DNA of 36,290 nucleotides, taken from the NCBI RefSeq assembly GCF_004535825.1, contig NZ_SGVY01000036.1, positions 1-36,290 of the forward strand, read 5' to 3'. The notes beneath the pieces were generated by a model. It searched no databases, had not been told where the DNA came from, and saw nothing but the letters and a program-made list of their open reading frames with translations. This document shows, in pieces, positions 15,662-24,673 of the stretch. Within the stretch, counting starts at the first letter, position 1, and each line of letters starts with the position of its first letter. The stretch comes from Segatella hominis. GTDB taxonomy: Bacteria > Bacteroidota > Bacteroidia > Bacteroidales > Bacteroidaceae. A program made the position numbers and the translations under genes.

Positions 15662-16866
15662 AATCTTGACAAGGTGGGCTTCACATATCTCTCAGCGGTA
15701 TAGGAGGATAGCTCATAGATGATATCTGCCTTGCCGGCGATGTCTTTAGAGAATGTCTGCGGATAAGTCGTTGTGATGAATTCATTACTCTTATCGACAA
15801 ACTGATTGAATGCCTCGCTCTTTTTCACAACAGACTGGATGGTGTCTATGCCGGATTCCTTCCACATCTTGTCGATAGTCTTCTTTCCCTTGGATATGAG
15901 TTCGGCGCTTTGTAAATGGGATGCAGAAGATGGCTCAGCAGCTGCTGGCTGCTGGGAATGTTTGCTTTCAGAGAGTGGGGCTGCATCACCCGCTTGCTGG
16001 CGGATGACTGTATCCTTCTTGGCTTCGTGATGTGCCGGGGTGATGCTAATGCTCTTTTCCTGCTGATACAGTAAAGGATAACTGATGAAACCTAATAAGA
16101 TGATAAAGACAAAAGCTGCGATTGCGATACGCTTGATAACGGATAGATGCCTGTTTCTGTGAGCCATGAAATCGGCTTTGAGTTCATCTACATTGGCATA
16201 TCGCTGGGCTATGGGAGCCTTGCAACGCTTGATGATTGCTGTATAGGGCTTGCCTGGAAGTATTTTTTCCAGGATGCAGCCGATGCTGAAGATGTCGTTG
16301 CGGATGTCTGCCTGTCGGGAGATGATCTGTTCTGGAGAGATGTAGCCCGGTGTGCCGGCTGGTTGTTTGAGGATGGCAAAGTCATCGGTATCTGAAAGCC
16401 CGAAATCGATGAGTTTTACATGATTGCCGTTATGGGTAATAATGATATTGGAAGGTTTTAAGTCTCTGTGTACTATCTGCTTGGCATGGATGTAATGCAC
16501 TGCATCAAGCAGCTGGAGGAAGATGCCTTCTCCCTCAGTCTTCTTGCCACTCCAGTGTTCCAGCGTGATACCATCTATCCATTCCATCACGATACAGGTA
16601 CCCATTTCTGGTATTTCTTCCATGCTGTAGGCTGATACGATGTAGGGATGCTGCAGGGATATGAGGATATCGAACTCTTTGTGCAGCAGGTTCTTGTAGT
16701 TTTCGTCTTGGCGATATGGCTCCTTCAATCCCTTGAGTACCCACCATCTGCCATAGCGCTTTGCCTTGCAAAGAAGGTTGAATCCTTTGCAAGGTATGGG
16801 AGTAAAGTCTGAAAATTGCTCAGACCTCCTGCTTTCTTCTATGATGATTCCAGAATATGAATCCAT
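15646..16866 (-). CDS. membrane-anchored Ser/Thr protein kinase
   Basis: A 406-residue Hanks-type kinase. The start is ATG 16866 because the -7 box (16897-16904) covers the longer frame. Kinase residues: Lys45 (WWVLKGLK), Glu64, HRDLKPSN with Asp135, DFG at 154-156 and GTPGYISPEQ. The glycine-rich loop is poor, with no clear GxGxxG. One membrane helix (about residues 245-267) follows, then an extracytoplasmic tail of ~140 residues rich in Ala/Ser/Lys with no sensor repeat recognised (no PASTA motif). It would phosphorylate cytosolic targets in response to an unknown envelope signal. No partner phosphatase is nearby. Confidence 0.9.
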   Translation of the reverse strand: MDSYSGIIIEESRRSEQFSDFTPIPCKGFNLLCKAKRYGRWWVLKGLKEPYRQDENYKNLLHKEFDILISLQHPYIVSAYSMEEIPEMGTCIVMEWIDGITLEHWSGKKTEGEGIFLQLLDAVHYIHAKQIVHRDLKPSNIIITHNGNHVKLIDFGLSDTDDFAILKQPAGTPGYISPEQIISRQADIRNDIFSIGCILEKILPGKPYTAIIKRCKAPIAQRYANVDELKADFMAHRNRHLSVIKRIAIAAFVFIILLGFISYPLLYQQEKSISITPAHHEAKKDTVIRQQAGDAAPLSESKHSQQPAAAEPSSASHLQSAELISKGKKTIDKMWKESGIDTIQSVVKKSEAFNQFVDKSNEFITTTYPQTFSKDIAGKADIIYELSSYTAERYVKPTLSRFQSSK

Positions 16867-16896
16867 GTTATGCAGATTGGTTTGATAATTCGGTTG

Positions 16897-16904
16897 CAAA
16901 GTTA
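16897..16904 (-). promoter_or_regulatory. -7 box of the kinase gene
   Basis: The minus strand reads TAACTTTG followed by CA, about 31 bp before the ATG at 16866. It excludes the upstream ATG at 16899. Confidence 0.6.
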
Positions 16905-17003
16905 GCTAAAAGTTTCGAGAAAATTCTCTTTAGGGAGATTTTTTTTTGAAATAGTAATCTATTTCTATAGTGATTCTGCTTCAGATATCGTAGGCTTGTG
17001 GGA

Positions 17004-17038
17004 TGATTACTGATTACGATTACAGTTCGATTTTCCGC
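17004..17038 (+). repeat. dispersed repeat, copy C (35 bp only)
   Basis: Identical over 35 bp to the start of copies A (4881) and B (6526), on the same strand. The similarity ends sharply after ttttccgc, where the cysK terminator region begins. Confidence 0.85.
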
Positions 17039-17055
17039 TCTATATAATACAATAA

Positions 17056-17090
17056 CCCCCAACCCGCTATAGCGAAAAGCAGGTTGGGGG
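17056..17090. terminator. terminator hairpin downstream of cysK
   Basis: A 9-bp stem (cccccaacc / ggttggggg) with a loop of about 17 bases that itself contains a smaller hairpin (cgctatagcg). It lies 70 bp past the cysK stop, with T-rich sequence after it on the minus strand. Confidence 0.65.
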
Positions 17091-17161
17091 AATTATAATG
17101 ATTTCGCTTTCTTTATGGAAATCTTCTCTGCGTTTCTGCATCTCAGCGAATGAGAGGCGAT

Positions 17162-18109
17162 TTACAAAGGATACTCCTCGAAAGCATAGAGTACAGTACT
17201 CAAATATCGTTCACCAGTATCTGGCAAGAGGGCTACGATCTTCTTGCCCTTGTTCTCAGGACGCTTCGCAATCTCAGTGGCTGCAAAGGCGGCGGCTCCT
17301 GATGAGATTCCTACCAGCAAACCCTCGGTCTGAGCCAAGTCACGACCTGCCTTGATGGCATCATCGTTCTGAATGTCCAATACCTCATCAATGTATTCAG
17401 AAGAGTAAGTCTCTGGAATGAAACCAGCTCCGATGCCCTGAATTTTGTGAGGACCGCTCTGTCCGCCGTTCAATACAGGCGATGTGGCAGGCTCTACGGC
17501 AATCACCTTCACGTTAGGATTCTGCTCCTTCAGATACTTGGCGATACCCGAAATGGTTCCACCGGTTCCTACACCGGCTACGAAGATATCAATCTCGCCA
17601 TCAGTATCAGCCCAGATCTCTGGACCCGTTGTAGCATAGTGCTTGGCAGGGTTGGCAGGGTTGGTGAACTGTCCTAAAATCACAGAACCAGGGATGGAAT
17701 CTCTCAACTCCTCGGCAGCCTTGATGGCACCCGGCATACCGTCTTTGCCGCTGGTCAATTTCACCTGTGCGCCGTAAGCCTTCACCAAGTTTCTGCGCTC
17801 GATACTCATCGTCTCAGGCATGGTGAGGATGAGGTGGTAGCCTTTCACGGCTGATACCAAAGCCAATCCAACACCTGTATTGCCACTGGTAGGTTCGATG
17901 ATGGTAGCTCCCGGTTTGAGGAGTCCCTTCTGCTCTGCATCCTCGATCATGGCGAGGGCTACGCGGTCTTTTACGCTTCCGCCTGGATTGAAGAATTCTA
18001 CCTTAGCAATTACAGGAGTCTCCAAACCCTTGGATGCTGAATATTTTCCCAATTCTACTAATGGGGTCTTACCGATTAAATCAGTAATCTGCTTATATAT
18101 CTTTGCCAT
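17162..18109 (-). CDS. cysK: cysteine synthase A
   Basis: A 315-residue PLP enzyme joining O-acetylserine and sulfide to give cysteine. The PLP lysine is Lys47 in NPGGSVKDR. The substrate loop EPTSGNTGVGLA, the phosphate-binding GTGGTISG and SSGAAA are intact, and the C-terminus is of normal length. It is preceded by metY, 40 bp upstream on the same strand, so the two are co-transcribed and form a sulfide assimilation unit. The function is secure from sequence. Confidence 0.95.
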   Translation of the reverse strand: MAKIYKQITDLIGKTPLVELGKYSASKGLETPVIAKVEFFNPGGSVKDRVALAMIEDAEQKGLLKPGATIIEPTSGNTGVGLALVSAVKGYHLILTMPETMSIERRNLVKAYGAQVKLTSGKDGMPGAIKAAEELRDSIPGSVILGQFTNPANPAKHYATTGPEIWADTDGEIDIFVAGVGTGGTISGIAKYLKEQNPNVKVIAVEPATSPVLNGGQSGPHKIQGIGAGFIPETYSSEYIDEVLDIQNDDAIKAGRDLAQTEGLLVGISSGAAAFAATEIAKRPENKGKKIVALLPDTGERYLSTVLYAFEEYPL

Positions 18110-18149
18110 AACTGTACTCTAATTTTAATCATTAATAATTCACTACTCG

Positions 18150-19445
18150 CTACTTTACATACGTGAATGCCTCGTCGAGTGCCTCAATCAAGTCGTCGAT
18201 ATTCTCGATACCGATGCTCAGGCGAACGGTAGAAGGATAGATGTGCTGCTCCTCCAACTCCTCTGGACTCAACTGAGAGTGGGTGGTGGTTGCTGGGTGG
18301 ATAACCAGTGACTTCACATCGGCTACGTTAGCCAGCAAAGAGAAGATGCGCAGGTGGTCGATGAACTCCCATGCTTCTTTCTCGCCGCCCTTGATATCGA
18401 AGGTGAAGATAGAACCACCGCCGTTAGGGAAGAGCTTCTTGTAAAGCTCATGGTCTGGATGAGAAGGAACGGCTGGGTGATTAACCTTAGCCACCTTAGG
18501 ATTGTTCTCCAGATACTCTACCACCTTCAAGGCATTCTGTACGTGGCGCTCTACACGGAGGCTCAATGTCTCCAAGCCCTGAAGAAGAATCCAGGCGTTG
18601 AATGGAGAGATGGTAGCACCAGTATCACGAAGGATGACCGCACGGATACGGGTTACGAAGGCTGCTGCTCCGGCTACATCTGCGAAGACTGCACCGTGAT
18701 AAGATGGATCTGGCTTGGCGAGAGTAGGGAACTTGTCGGCATTTGCCTTCCAGTCGAACTTACCGCCATCTACGATGACACCACCGAGAGATGAACCATG
18801 ACCGCCGATAAACTTGGTAGCTGAATGAACCACGATGTCAGCACCGTGCTCGATAGGACGGATGAGGTATGGAGTGCCGAAGGTGTTATCGATAATCAAT
18901 GGGATGTTGTGGCGATGAGCAATCTCTGCCAACTTATCGATATCGGTTACATCTGAGTTTGGATTTCCGAAGGTCTCTGCATAGAGAGCTTTGGTATTGT
19001 CCTGAATGGCTGCCTCTACCTGCTCGAAGTTGCGAGGATCTACGATGGTGTAGCTTACACCCTGTGTAGATAATGTATGAGTGATGAGGTTATAAGTACC
19101 ACCATAGATGTTGTCGGCAGCTACGATGTGGTCGCCATTCTGAAGGATGTTCTGCAGAGCGTAGGTTACTGCGGCTGCACCAGAAGCAACTGCCAAACCG
19201 GCTACACCACCTTCGAGGGCAGCTACACGGTCTTCGAATACGCCCTGTGTAGAGTTGGTCAAGCGACCATAGATGTTACCTGCGTCACGGAGACCGAAGC
19301 GATCGGCAGCGTGCTGAGAGTTGCGGAACACGTAACTTGTGGTCTGGTAGATAGGCACCGCACGAGCGTCGGTAGCTGGATCTGGATTTTCCTGACCTAC
19401 ATGCAACTGAAGTGTCTCAAAGCGAAGTTTCTTTTCTGTACTCAT
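18150..19445 (-). CDS. metY: O-acetylhomoserine sulfhydrylase (MetY type)
   Basis: A 431-residue PLP enzyme of the Cys/Met metabolism family. The MetY-type N-terminus (RFETLQLHVGQ) and length exceed those of cystathionine synthases. The PLP lysine is Lys211 in SATKFIGGHGSSLGGV. It converts O-acetylhomoserine and sulfide to homocysteine. Transcription appears to start about 150 bp upstream (-7 box 19599-19606), giving an unusually long leader. It lies upstream of cysK in one operon, so cysteine and homocysteine synthesis would be co-regulated. Confidence 0.92.
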   Translation of the reverse strand: MSTEKKLRFETLQLHVGQENPDPATDARAVPIYQTTSYVFRNSQHAADRFGLRDAGNIYGRLTNSTQGVFEDRVAALEGGVAGLAVASGAAAVTYALQNILQNGDHIVAADNIYGGTYNLITHTLSTQGVSYTIVDPRNFEQVEAAIQDNTKALYAETFGNPNSDVTDIDKLAEIAHRHNIPLIIDNTFGTPYLIRPIEHGADIVVHSATKFIGGHGSSLGGVIVDGGKFDWKANADKFPTLAKPDPSYHGAVFADVAGAAAFVTRIRAVILRDTGATISPFNAWILLQGLETLSLRVERHVQNALKVVEYLENNPKVAKVNHPAVPSHPDHELYKKLFPNGGGSIFTFDIKGGEKEAWEFIDHLRIFSLLANVADVKSLVIHPATTTHSQLSPEELEEQHIYPSTVRLSIGIENIDDLIEALDEAFTYVK

Positions 19446-19514
19446 AATCTATGTCCTTTCTTTTTTTAAAATTTTACGTCAATATGTCCTTATTCATTTA
19501 TATAAATATGTCGC

Positions 19515-19606
19515 CCAGAAATCAGATTGATGTTCTCTCTGAAAGACATTCTGATGCCTGTCTGAAAGTCATCATACTGTTTGTTCTGATTGACGTTGCA
19601 AAGGTA
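19515..19606 (-). repeat. imperfect 23-bp repeats in the metY leader
   Basis: The word tctgaaag recurs at 19538 and 19561, and a related ttctgatt stands at 19584, spaced 23 bp. A looser unit precedes them from 19515. They lie in the transcribed leader and next to the promoter of metY. No SAM riboswitch pattern was recognised in the leader. Confidence 0.4.
19599..19606 (-). promoter_or_regulatory. -7 box of the metY-cysK operon
   Basis: The minus strand reads TACCTTTG followed by CA. The leader to the metY ATG would be close to 150 nt. Upstream, 19653-19668 holds a small palindrome (taccac / gtggta). The rest of the 19607-19857 spacer shows no gene. Confidence 0.6.
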
Positions 19607-19859
19607 CGGCGATTTTCTGAGTTTAGAAATCGCACATGAGTAGTATTCCTGCTACCACGTTTGTGGTATTTGGGCGATTTTCGGCTAAAAAAGGGGTAAA
19701 ATTACTTAATTTGGCCGATTATTTTTCCGTAATTTAGCCATTTTTTATTCCCGAATTTGGCATTTTCAAAACCTTTACACTCTATAGACGTATGAAATTA
19801 TAAAATCGGACATCTTTAAAAAAAATCCGAAAAATGCTTTCTTTTTCGAAGAAAATTAT

Positions 19860-19867
19860 TATTTTTG
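19860..19867 (+). promoter_or_regulatory. -7 box of the lactate permease
   Basis: TATTTTTG followed by CA, with the ATG of the permease about 52 bp downstream. The -33 region is not clear. Confidence 0.55.
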
Positions 19868-19919
19868 CAGGCATACATATAAAATCTTACAATCGAAAAC
19901 ATTAAAAACTGAATGACTT

Positions 19920-21500
19920 ATGGCATCAATAGTTTCTATTATTCCCATCGTGTTGCTGTTCGTCTTGATGCTCGGCTTCAAGATGGCAGGTCATAAGAGC
20001 GCCTTGCTGACGCTCGTGGTTACCGTGTTGCTTGCTCTCTTCGCAGCTTCGCCGCTGGGCATGATAGCTCCGGAACATGCGGAGGATAGTGTTGTCGCCC
20101 TGACGGGATGGGCGGTGGTGGAAGGCATCCTGAAGGCGGTGTTCCCGATTCTCATCATCATCCTGATGGCTATTTATAGCTATAATATCCTTGTGGAAAG
20201 CAAGCAGATTGAGGTGATCAAGAAACAGTTTACATCGATTACCGATGATAAGGGACTGCTCGTGCTGCTCCTCGTATGGGGCTTCGGCGGACTGCTCGAA
20301 GGTATGGCGGGTTTCGGAACGGCGGTGGCGATACCTGCCGCTATCCTCATCGGACTCGGCTTCAAACCGATGTTCTCGGCTCTGGTTTCCTTAATCGGTA
20401 ATACCGTGGCTACGGGATTTGGTGCCGTGGGCGTACCGGTTACTACGCTCTGTAACGAGGTGGCTGAAAGCGGATCGGCTTCGGTGGCTCAGATTTGCGA
20501 GACTTCGGCCTTCGCCATCATCCAGCTGGCACCTCTCTTTATCATCCTGCCTTTCATCATCCTGACGCTTACCGATAAGCACAATCTTATCAAGAATCTC
20601 ATCATCGCTCTCTGGGTGGGAGTGATTTCCGTGGTAGTGCAGTTTGTATGTGGCTATTATCTCGGTTCGGAGACTCCAGCCATCATCGGTTCGTTGGCTG
20701 CCATTATTGCCATCATCGCATACGCCAAGGTGTTTGCCAGAAAGAGCAAGGTGCAGGATAATGAAACTTTTACTTTTGCCGAGAGTCTGAAGGCATGGAG
20801 TGTTTACCTTTTTATATTGATATTCATCCTGGTTTCCGGAGCCCTCTGTCCTCCGGTCAATGCTTTCCTCAAGACTCATCTGGTGAGTGCGGTTCATCTG
20901 CCTGTGCTCGATAGCACCTTTAAGTTTGGCTGGATTTCCAATGCGGGACTGATGCTCTTTCTGGGTGCTACGATTGGTGGATTGATACAGGGATTAAGCC
21001 TCAAGCGATTGATGGTGATTCTTGCCCGTACCACGGTGAATCTGCGCAAGACAGTGGTGACCATCTGTTCGCTGATTGCCTTGGCGAGTGTGATGAACTA
21101 TTCGGGAATGATTACTTCTATCGCCTCAGGATTGGTGGCAGTGACGGGTGATTTCTATCCTTTGGTTGCTCCGATGATTGGTGCCATCGGAACTTTCGTA
21201 ACGGGTTCTGATACCTCTTCGAATATCCTCTTTGCCAAGCTTCAGGCTCATGTTGCCAACCAGTTGGGTATGACAGGGCTGAGCACATTCTTTGGAATGG
21301 AGGGCGGTCAGGAGAATTGGCTGGTTGCTGCCAATACCACGGGAGCCACGGGTGGCAAGATGATCAGTCCGCAGAGCATCGCCATCGCTACTGCAGCCTG
21401 CGATATGGAGGGAAAGGATGGAGAGATTCTCCGTTCGGCTATTCCATACGCCCTGTTGTATATCGTATTGGGCGGACTGATGGTTTACTTCGGTTGCTGA
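19920..21500 (+). CDS. lldP: L-lactate permease
   Basis: A 526-residue polytopic inner-membrane protein of the LctP family with more than ten hydrophobic segments. The family signature near residue 115 is present (GFGGLLEGMAGFG, then TAVAIPAAIL), as is the block GNTVATGFGAVGVPVTTL. The C-terminal SDTSSNILFAKLQ and TGGKMISPQSIAI are also typical. It would exchange lactate (or glycolate) across the membrane, driven by protons. No lactate utilisation gene is adjacent. It is monocistronic, with its own promoter and a strong terminator, and reads divergently from metY. Confidence 0.9.
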   Translation: MASIVSIIPIVLLFVLMLGFKMAGHKSALLTLVVTVLLALFAASPLGMIAPEHAEDSVVALTGWAVVEGILKAVFPILIIILMAIYSYNILVESKQIEVIKKQFTSITDDKGLLVLLLVWGFGGLLEGMAGFGTAVAIPAAILIGLGFKPMFSALVSLIGNTVATGFGAVGVPVTTLCNEVAESGSASVAQICETSAFAIIQLAPLFIILPFIILTLTDKHNLIKNLIIALWVGVISVVVQFVCGYYLGSETPAIIGSLAAIIAIIAYAKVFARKSKVQDNETFTFAESLKAWSVYLFILIFILVSGALCPPVNAFLKTHLVSAVHLPVLDSTFKFGWISNAGLMLFLGATIGGLIQGLSLKRLMVILARTTVNLRKTVVTICSLIALASVMNYSGMITSIASGLVAVTGDFYPLVAPMIGAIGTFVTGSDTSSNILFAKLQAHVANQLGMTGLSTFFGMEGGQENWLVAANTTGATGGKMISPQSIAIATAACDMEGKDGEILRSAIPYALLYIVLGGLMVYFGC

Positions 21501-21520
21501 TATTCTTTTCCTTATAAAAC

Positions 21521-21565
21521 AAAACTGTCCTCATCTGTTATCTCAGATGGGGACAGTTTCTGTTT
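21521..21565. terminator. terminator after the lactate permease
   Basis: Near-perfect 15-bp arms (aactgtcctcatctg / cagatggggacagtt) with a 6-base loop and T-rich flanks. It lies 21 bp past the permease stop and may also serve the convergent EamA gene. Confidence 0.8.
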
Positions 21566-21641
21566 ATAAATTGACATTTAGATATCTATAAAGCTTTTGC
21601 CCTTACAGGGCGTGTTGCGTACATGATAAGCTTTCTGTCTT

Positions 21642-22586
21642 TTAAGCATGTCTTTTCTCGTAAGCGAGACTGTGGTCGTGACGGTCGATATCATGTTTTG
21701 ACTTGCTCTTCACCACGAGCCATACACCCGAGAAAACGAGCAGGGCTGCTATCGCCTGCATACCCTTGAACACGGCGAGACCCACGATGACACTCACGCT
21801 CACCGATACCAAAGGCTGCACATAATTATATACACTCACCACGGTAGGGCGCAGCGTTTTCTGTCCGATCATCATGCAGATGTAGGCCACGAAGGTGCCG
21901 AAGAATATCACATAGCCCGTCTCCCACCAAGTGCTCATCGGAACTTCAGCGAATGGAATGGCTGATACATGACCGATGGTGAATGGCCAGATGAAGAGCG
22001 TGGCCCAGAGAAACATCCACTTGTTGATGGTGAAGAGGGAATACTTCGACAGCAGATTCTTGAAGAGCGAGAGGTAGAGCGCAAAAGAGAGCTGAGCCGA
22101 CATACAGAGCAGATCGCCCCAGATGTTGCCCACCTTCGCATTGCCCGCCGTGGCACTTGTCAGGATGATGATGCAGGCACCCGCACAGCCCATCAGCACA
22201 CCGAGCGCTTTCTTCCAGGTGATAGGTTCCTTCAGGATGAAGAAGGAGAGAATCATCGCAAAGATAGGCATCGAAGTAGTCATGATGCTGGAGTTGCTCG
22301 GAGAGGTCATATTTAGTCCGATGGTATAGGAACACTGGTTGAAAACGAGGGCGAAAAGTCCTGCTGCAGCAAACATGAAGATATCTTTTACCGGTACGTG
22401 CTCCTTCTTGGTGAAGAGAGAAGCGAGCCAGAAGAGAATGGCACCGCCCAATACACGGAAGCTCACGAGGTCGATGCCGTCGATGCCGTGGAGCATGGCA
22501 TCCTTGCCTACGGGAGCCATCAATCCCCAGAATGCACCGGAGCAGAAAAGACACAGGTGGGCGATGAGAGGTCGTTTGTTATCCAT
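21642..22586 (-). CDS. EamA family (DMT) transporter
   Basis: A 314-residue membrane protein with ten hydrophobic helices in two EamA halves. The N-terminal FCSGAFWGLMAPVGKDAM and SFRVLGGAILFWLASL, and the second-half KNLLSKYSLFTINKWMF and PLVSVSVSVIVGLA, fit the drug/metabolite exporter group. The substrate cannot be told from sequence. The C-terminal tail is His- and Lys-rich. The gene has its own promoter at 22637-22644, back to back with that of the ATPase gene. Confidence 0.85.
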   Translation of the reverse strand: MDNKRPLIAHLCLFCSGAFWGLMAPVGKDAMLHGIDGIDLVSFRVLGGAILFWLASLFTKKEHVPVKDIFMFAAAGLFALVFNQCSYTIGLNMTSPSNSSIMTTSMPIFAMILSFFILKEPITWKKALGVLMGCAGACIIILTSATAGNAKVGNIWGDLLCMSAQLSFALYLSLFKNLLSKYSLFTINKWMFLWATLFIWPFTIGHVSAIPFAEVPMSTWWETGYVIFFGTFVAYICMMIGQKTLRPTVVSVYNYVQPLVSVSVSVIVGLAVFKGMQAIAALLVFSGVWLVVKSKSKHDIDRHDHSLAYEKRHA

Positions 22587-22636
22587 TTTTCTTTATTTAT
22601 ATTAAATTAGTCGATATTTATCGTTAAAATCGGGTG

Positions 22637-22673
22637 CAAAGGTACTAATTTTCAAGGAATTTTGCTATATTTG
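22637..22673. promoter_or_regulatory. back-to-back divergent promoters
   Basis: TACCTTTG on the minus strand (22644-22637) serves the EamA gene and TATATTTG on the plus strand (22666-22673) serves the ATPase gene. They are only 21 bp apart, so the two -33 regions overlap the opposing -7 boxes and the promoters may compete. Confidence 0.6.
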
Positions 22674-22705
22674 CGGTAGAAAATTTAAAAATAGGAGATA
22701 TTCTT

Positions 22706-23524
22706 ATGCAGAAATACGCTGATTATATCAAACAGATTGAGATAGACTCTCTCTGGAGTGGTACCAAACATATTCTTTGGAACCTCGACCGCCGTGTCAA
22801 TATCCTGAGTGGTGTAAACGGCGTGGGCAAGAGTACTATATTAAATAAGGTGGTGAAGGGCCTCGCTGCCGGTGGGGAATTCCCGAGCCACATGATCAAG
22901 GGGGTGCATCTCAAGGTGGAGCCTGAGGAAGCCAAGTGGATACGCTACGATGTGATTCGCTCGGTGGATAGGCCGCTGATGAATGCCGAGATGATCAACA
23001 AGATAGACCTCACGCTGGTTACTGAACTTGACTGGCAGCTGTTCCAATTGCAGCGCAAGTATCTCGACTATCAAGTGAACATCGGCAATCGCATCATCGC
23101 CGTGCTGCAGAGTGGTGATCCTGATGCAGCCGCCAAGGCACAGAAACTGAGTGAACCGAAGAGGATGTTCCAGGATATAGTGGACAGTCTCTTCAAGGAT
23201 ACGGGCAAGACCATCGTGCGCACAGCCAACGAGATCCGCTTCGATCAGATAGGCGAACAGCTCATGCCTTACCAGCTCTCTGCCGGAGAAAAGCAGATAC
23301 TTGCCATCCTCCTCACCGTGCTGGTGGAGGACAATCAGCCTTATGTGCTCTTCATGGACGAACCGGAAATCAGTCTGCACTTCGAATGGCAGAAGCAGCT
23401 CATCGGACTGGTGCTTCAACTGAACCCTAACATCCAGATCATCATGACTACCCACAGTCCTGCCGTGGTCATGGATGGATGGACGGATAAAGTCACCGAA
23501 GTGAATGATATCACCATCAAGTGA
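22706..23524 (+). CDS. ABC-type AAA ATPase (partner of DUF4435)
   Basis: A 272-residue ATPase of the RecF/OLD-like AAA group. Walker A is GVNGVGKST (residues 36-44), the ABC signature is LSAGEKQ, Walker B is LFMDEPEISLH, and the switch histidine sits in TTHSPAV. No nuclease domain is present. The next gene, 83 bp on, encodes a DUF4435 protein with TOPRIM residues. Such ATPase + DUF4435 pairs resemble the split OLD-type and PARIS (AriA/AriB) anti-phage modules. This ATPase is shorter than PARIS AriA, so a PARIS identity is not claimed. Confidence 0.85.
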   Translation: MQKYADYIKQIEIDSLWSGTKHILWNLDRRVNILSGVNGVGKSTILNKVVKGLAAGGEFPSHMIKGVHLKVEPEEAKWIRYDVIRSVDRPLMNAEMINKIDLTLVTELDWQLFQLQRKYLDYQVNIGNRIIAVLQSGDPDAAAKAQKLSEPKRMFQDIVDSLFKDTGKTIVRTANEIRFDQIGEQLMPYQLSAGEKQILAILLTVLVEDNQPYVLFMDEPEISLHFEWQKQLIGLVLQLNPNIQIIMTTHSPAVVMDGWTDKVTEVNDITIK

Positions 23525-23607
23525 ATCTCTTTCAGATGATTTCAGAGATTTCAGATTCAGATGAGTGAAGGAAAAGTTTTCGCTCTAAACTTGAAAACAC
23601 GACTATT

Positions 23608-24609
23608 ATGGCTAAACGTTTAACCGATAATATCAATTCCCTATACTTCGAGGCTGCCAACAGGATGACCTCGAAGAAGGCGAGACGTAAGATAGTGGCT
23701 TACGTCGAGAGCTATGATGACGTATTCTTTTGGCGGTCTGTACTTGGTAAGTTTGAGGATGAAACCCGCTATTTCGACATCATGCTGCCTTCACGCAACC
23801 AGCATCTGGACCGTGGCAAGAAGGCTGCGGTATCGAGTATGCTCAAGGGAGTGGGCAAGGATATGATAGCCTGCGTGGATGCCGACTACGATTATCTCCG
23901 ACAGGGCACAACCGAGGCTTCGCAGATGATGCTCGAAAATCCATACATCTTCCATACCTATGCCTATGCCATTGAAAACTACCAGTGCTATGCCAAGGGG
24001 CTGCACGAAACCTGCGTGATGGTGACGCTTAACGACCATCGCATCTTCGACTTCGAGCATTTCCTGGAAGCTTATTCCCGTACGATATGGCCCCTCTTCG
24101 TTTGGCACATGCTTTTCTACATCCGTTTTCGCAAGATGTCGATGCATTTGGATATGGCTGAGTTTGACAAGGTGATCGTGCTGCCATCCGTACGAATCAG
24201 AGATCCTCAATGGGCGATAGACTATCTCGCCAAGAAGGTGAAGGCAAAGCTCTTCCAACTGGAGCGTCATTTCCCGAAGCACAAGACCTATCTTCCCGAG
24301 ATGGAAACTTATCTTCGCAACCTTGGGGTAACTGAGACCAATACCTATTTATATATACAGGGTCATCATCTTTTCGACCTGGTGGTGAGTCCTATCGTGC
24401 AGAGCGTATGTGATGCCCTGCGCAATGACCGCGAGAATGAAATCCGTGACCGTGCCATCCATTCCGAGCAGGCTCGCACCGAAATGGCTTGCTATGAGAA
24501 CAGCTTGGGCAAAGTGAAGATGATGATGAAGAAGAACACCTTCTACCAGTTCTCTCCGGAATTCCAGAAGATTCAGGCGGATGTGGAGAAGTTTTTGAGT
24601 GAAGAGTGA
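23608..24609 (+). CDS. DUF4435 TOPRIM-like protein
   Basis: A 333-residue DUF4435-type protein. The TOPRIM-like acidic positions are visible: Glu34 in YVESYDD, and Asp91 and Asp93 in CVDADYD. The remainder is helical, with no membrane segment. In PARIS systems a DUF4435 protein is the effector nuclease freed by its ATPase partner. Here the ATPase gene stands 83 bp upstream on the same strand, which suggests the same two-component logic. The toxin-like role is inference. It may instead be a housekeeping pair, since the neighbourhood is not rich in other defence genes apart from a RhuM protein. Confidence 0.8.
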   Translation: MAKRLTDNINSLYFEAANRMTSKKARRKIVAYVESYDDVFFWRSVLGKFEDETRYFDIMLPSRNQHLDRGKKAAVSSMLKGVGKDMIACVDADYDYLRQGTTEASQMMLENPYIFHTYAYAIENYQCYAKGLHETCVMVTLNDHRIFDFEHFLEAYSRTIWPLFVWHMLFYIRFRKMSMHLDMAEFDKVIVLPSVRIRDPQWAIDYLAKKVKAKLFQLERHFPKHKTYLPEMETYLRNLGVTETNTYLYIQGHHLFDLVVSPIVQSVCDALRNDRENEIRDRAIHSEQARTEMACYENSLGKVKMMMKKNTFYQFSPEFQKIQADVEKFLSEE

Positions 24610-24622
24610 AGAACGAAGGGTA

Positions 24623-24654
24623 AAGAATTCATGTGCAATGCCTATTGAATTCTT
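24623..24654. terminator. terminator between DUF4435 and rhuM genes
   Basis: A 9-bp stem (aagaattca / tgaattctt) with a 14-base loop followed by cactctttt. It lies in the 64-bp spacer between two convergent genes and can serve both. Confidence 0.55.
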
Positions 24655-24673
24655 CACTCTTTTGCTATAAGTA

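Noticed and set aside
16867-16899. N-terminal extension of the kinase
   Set aside because: The -7 box overlaps the upstream ATG, so transcription starts later.
19446-19593. SAM-I type riboswitch in the metY leader
   Set aside because: No conserved core could be found in the leader; only repeats are present.
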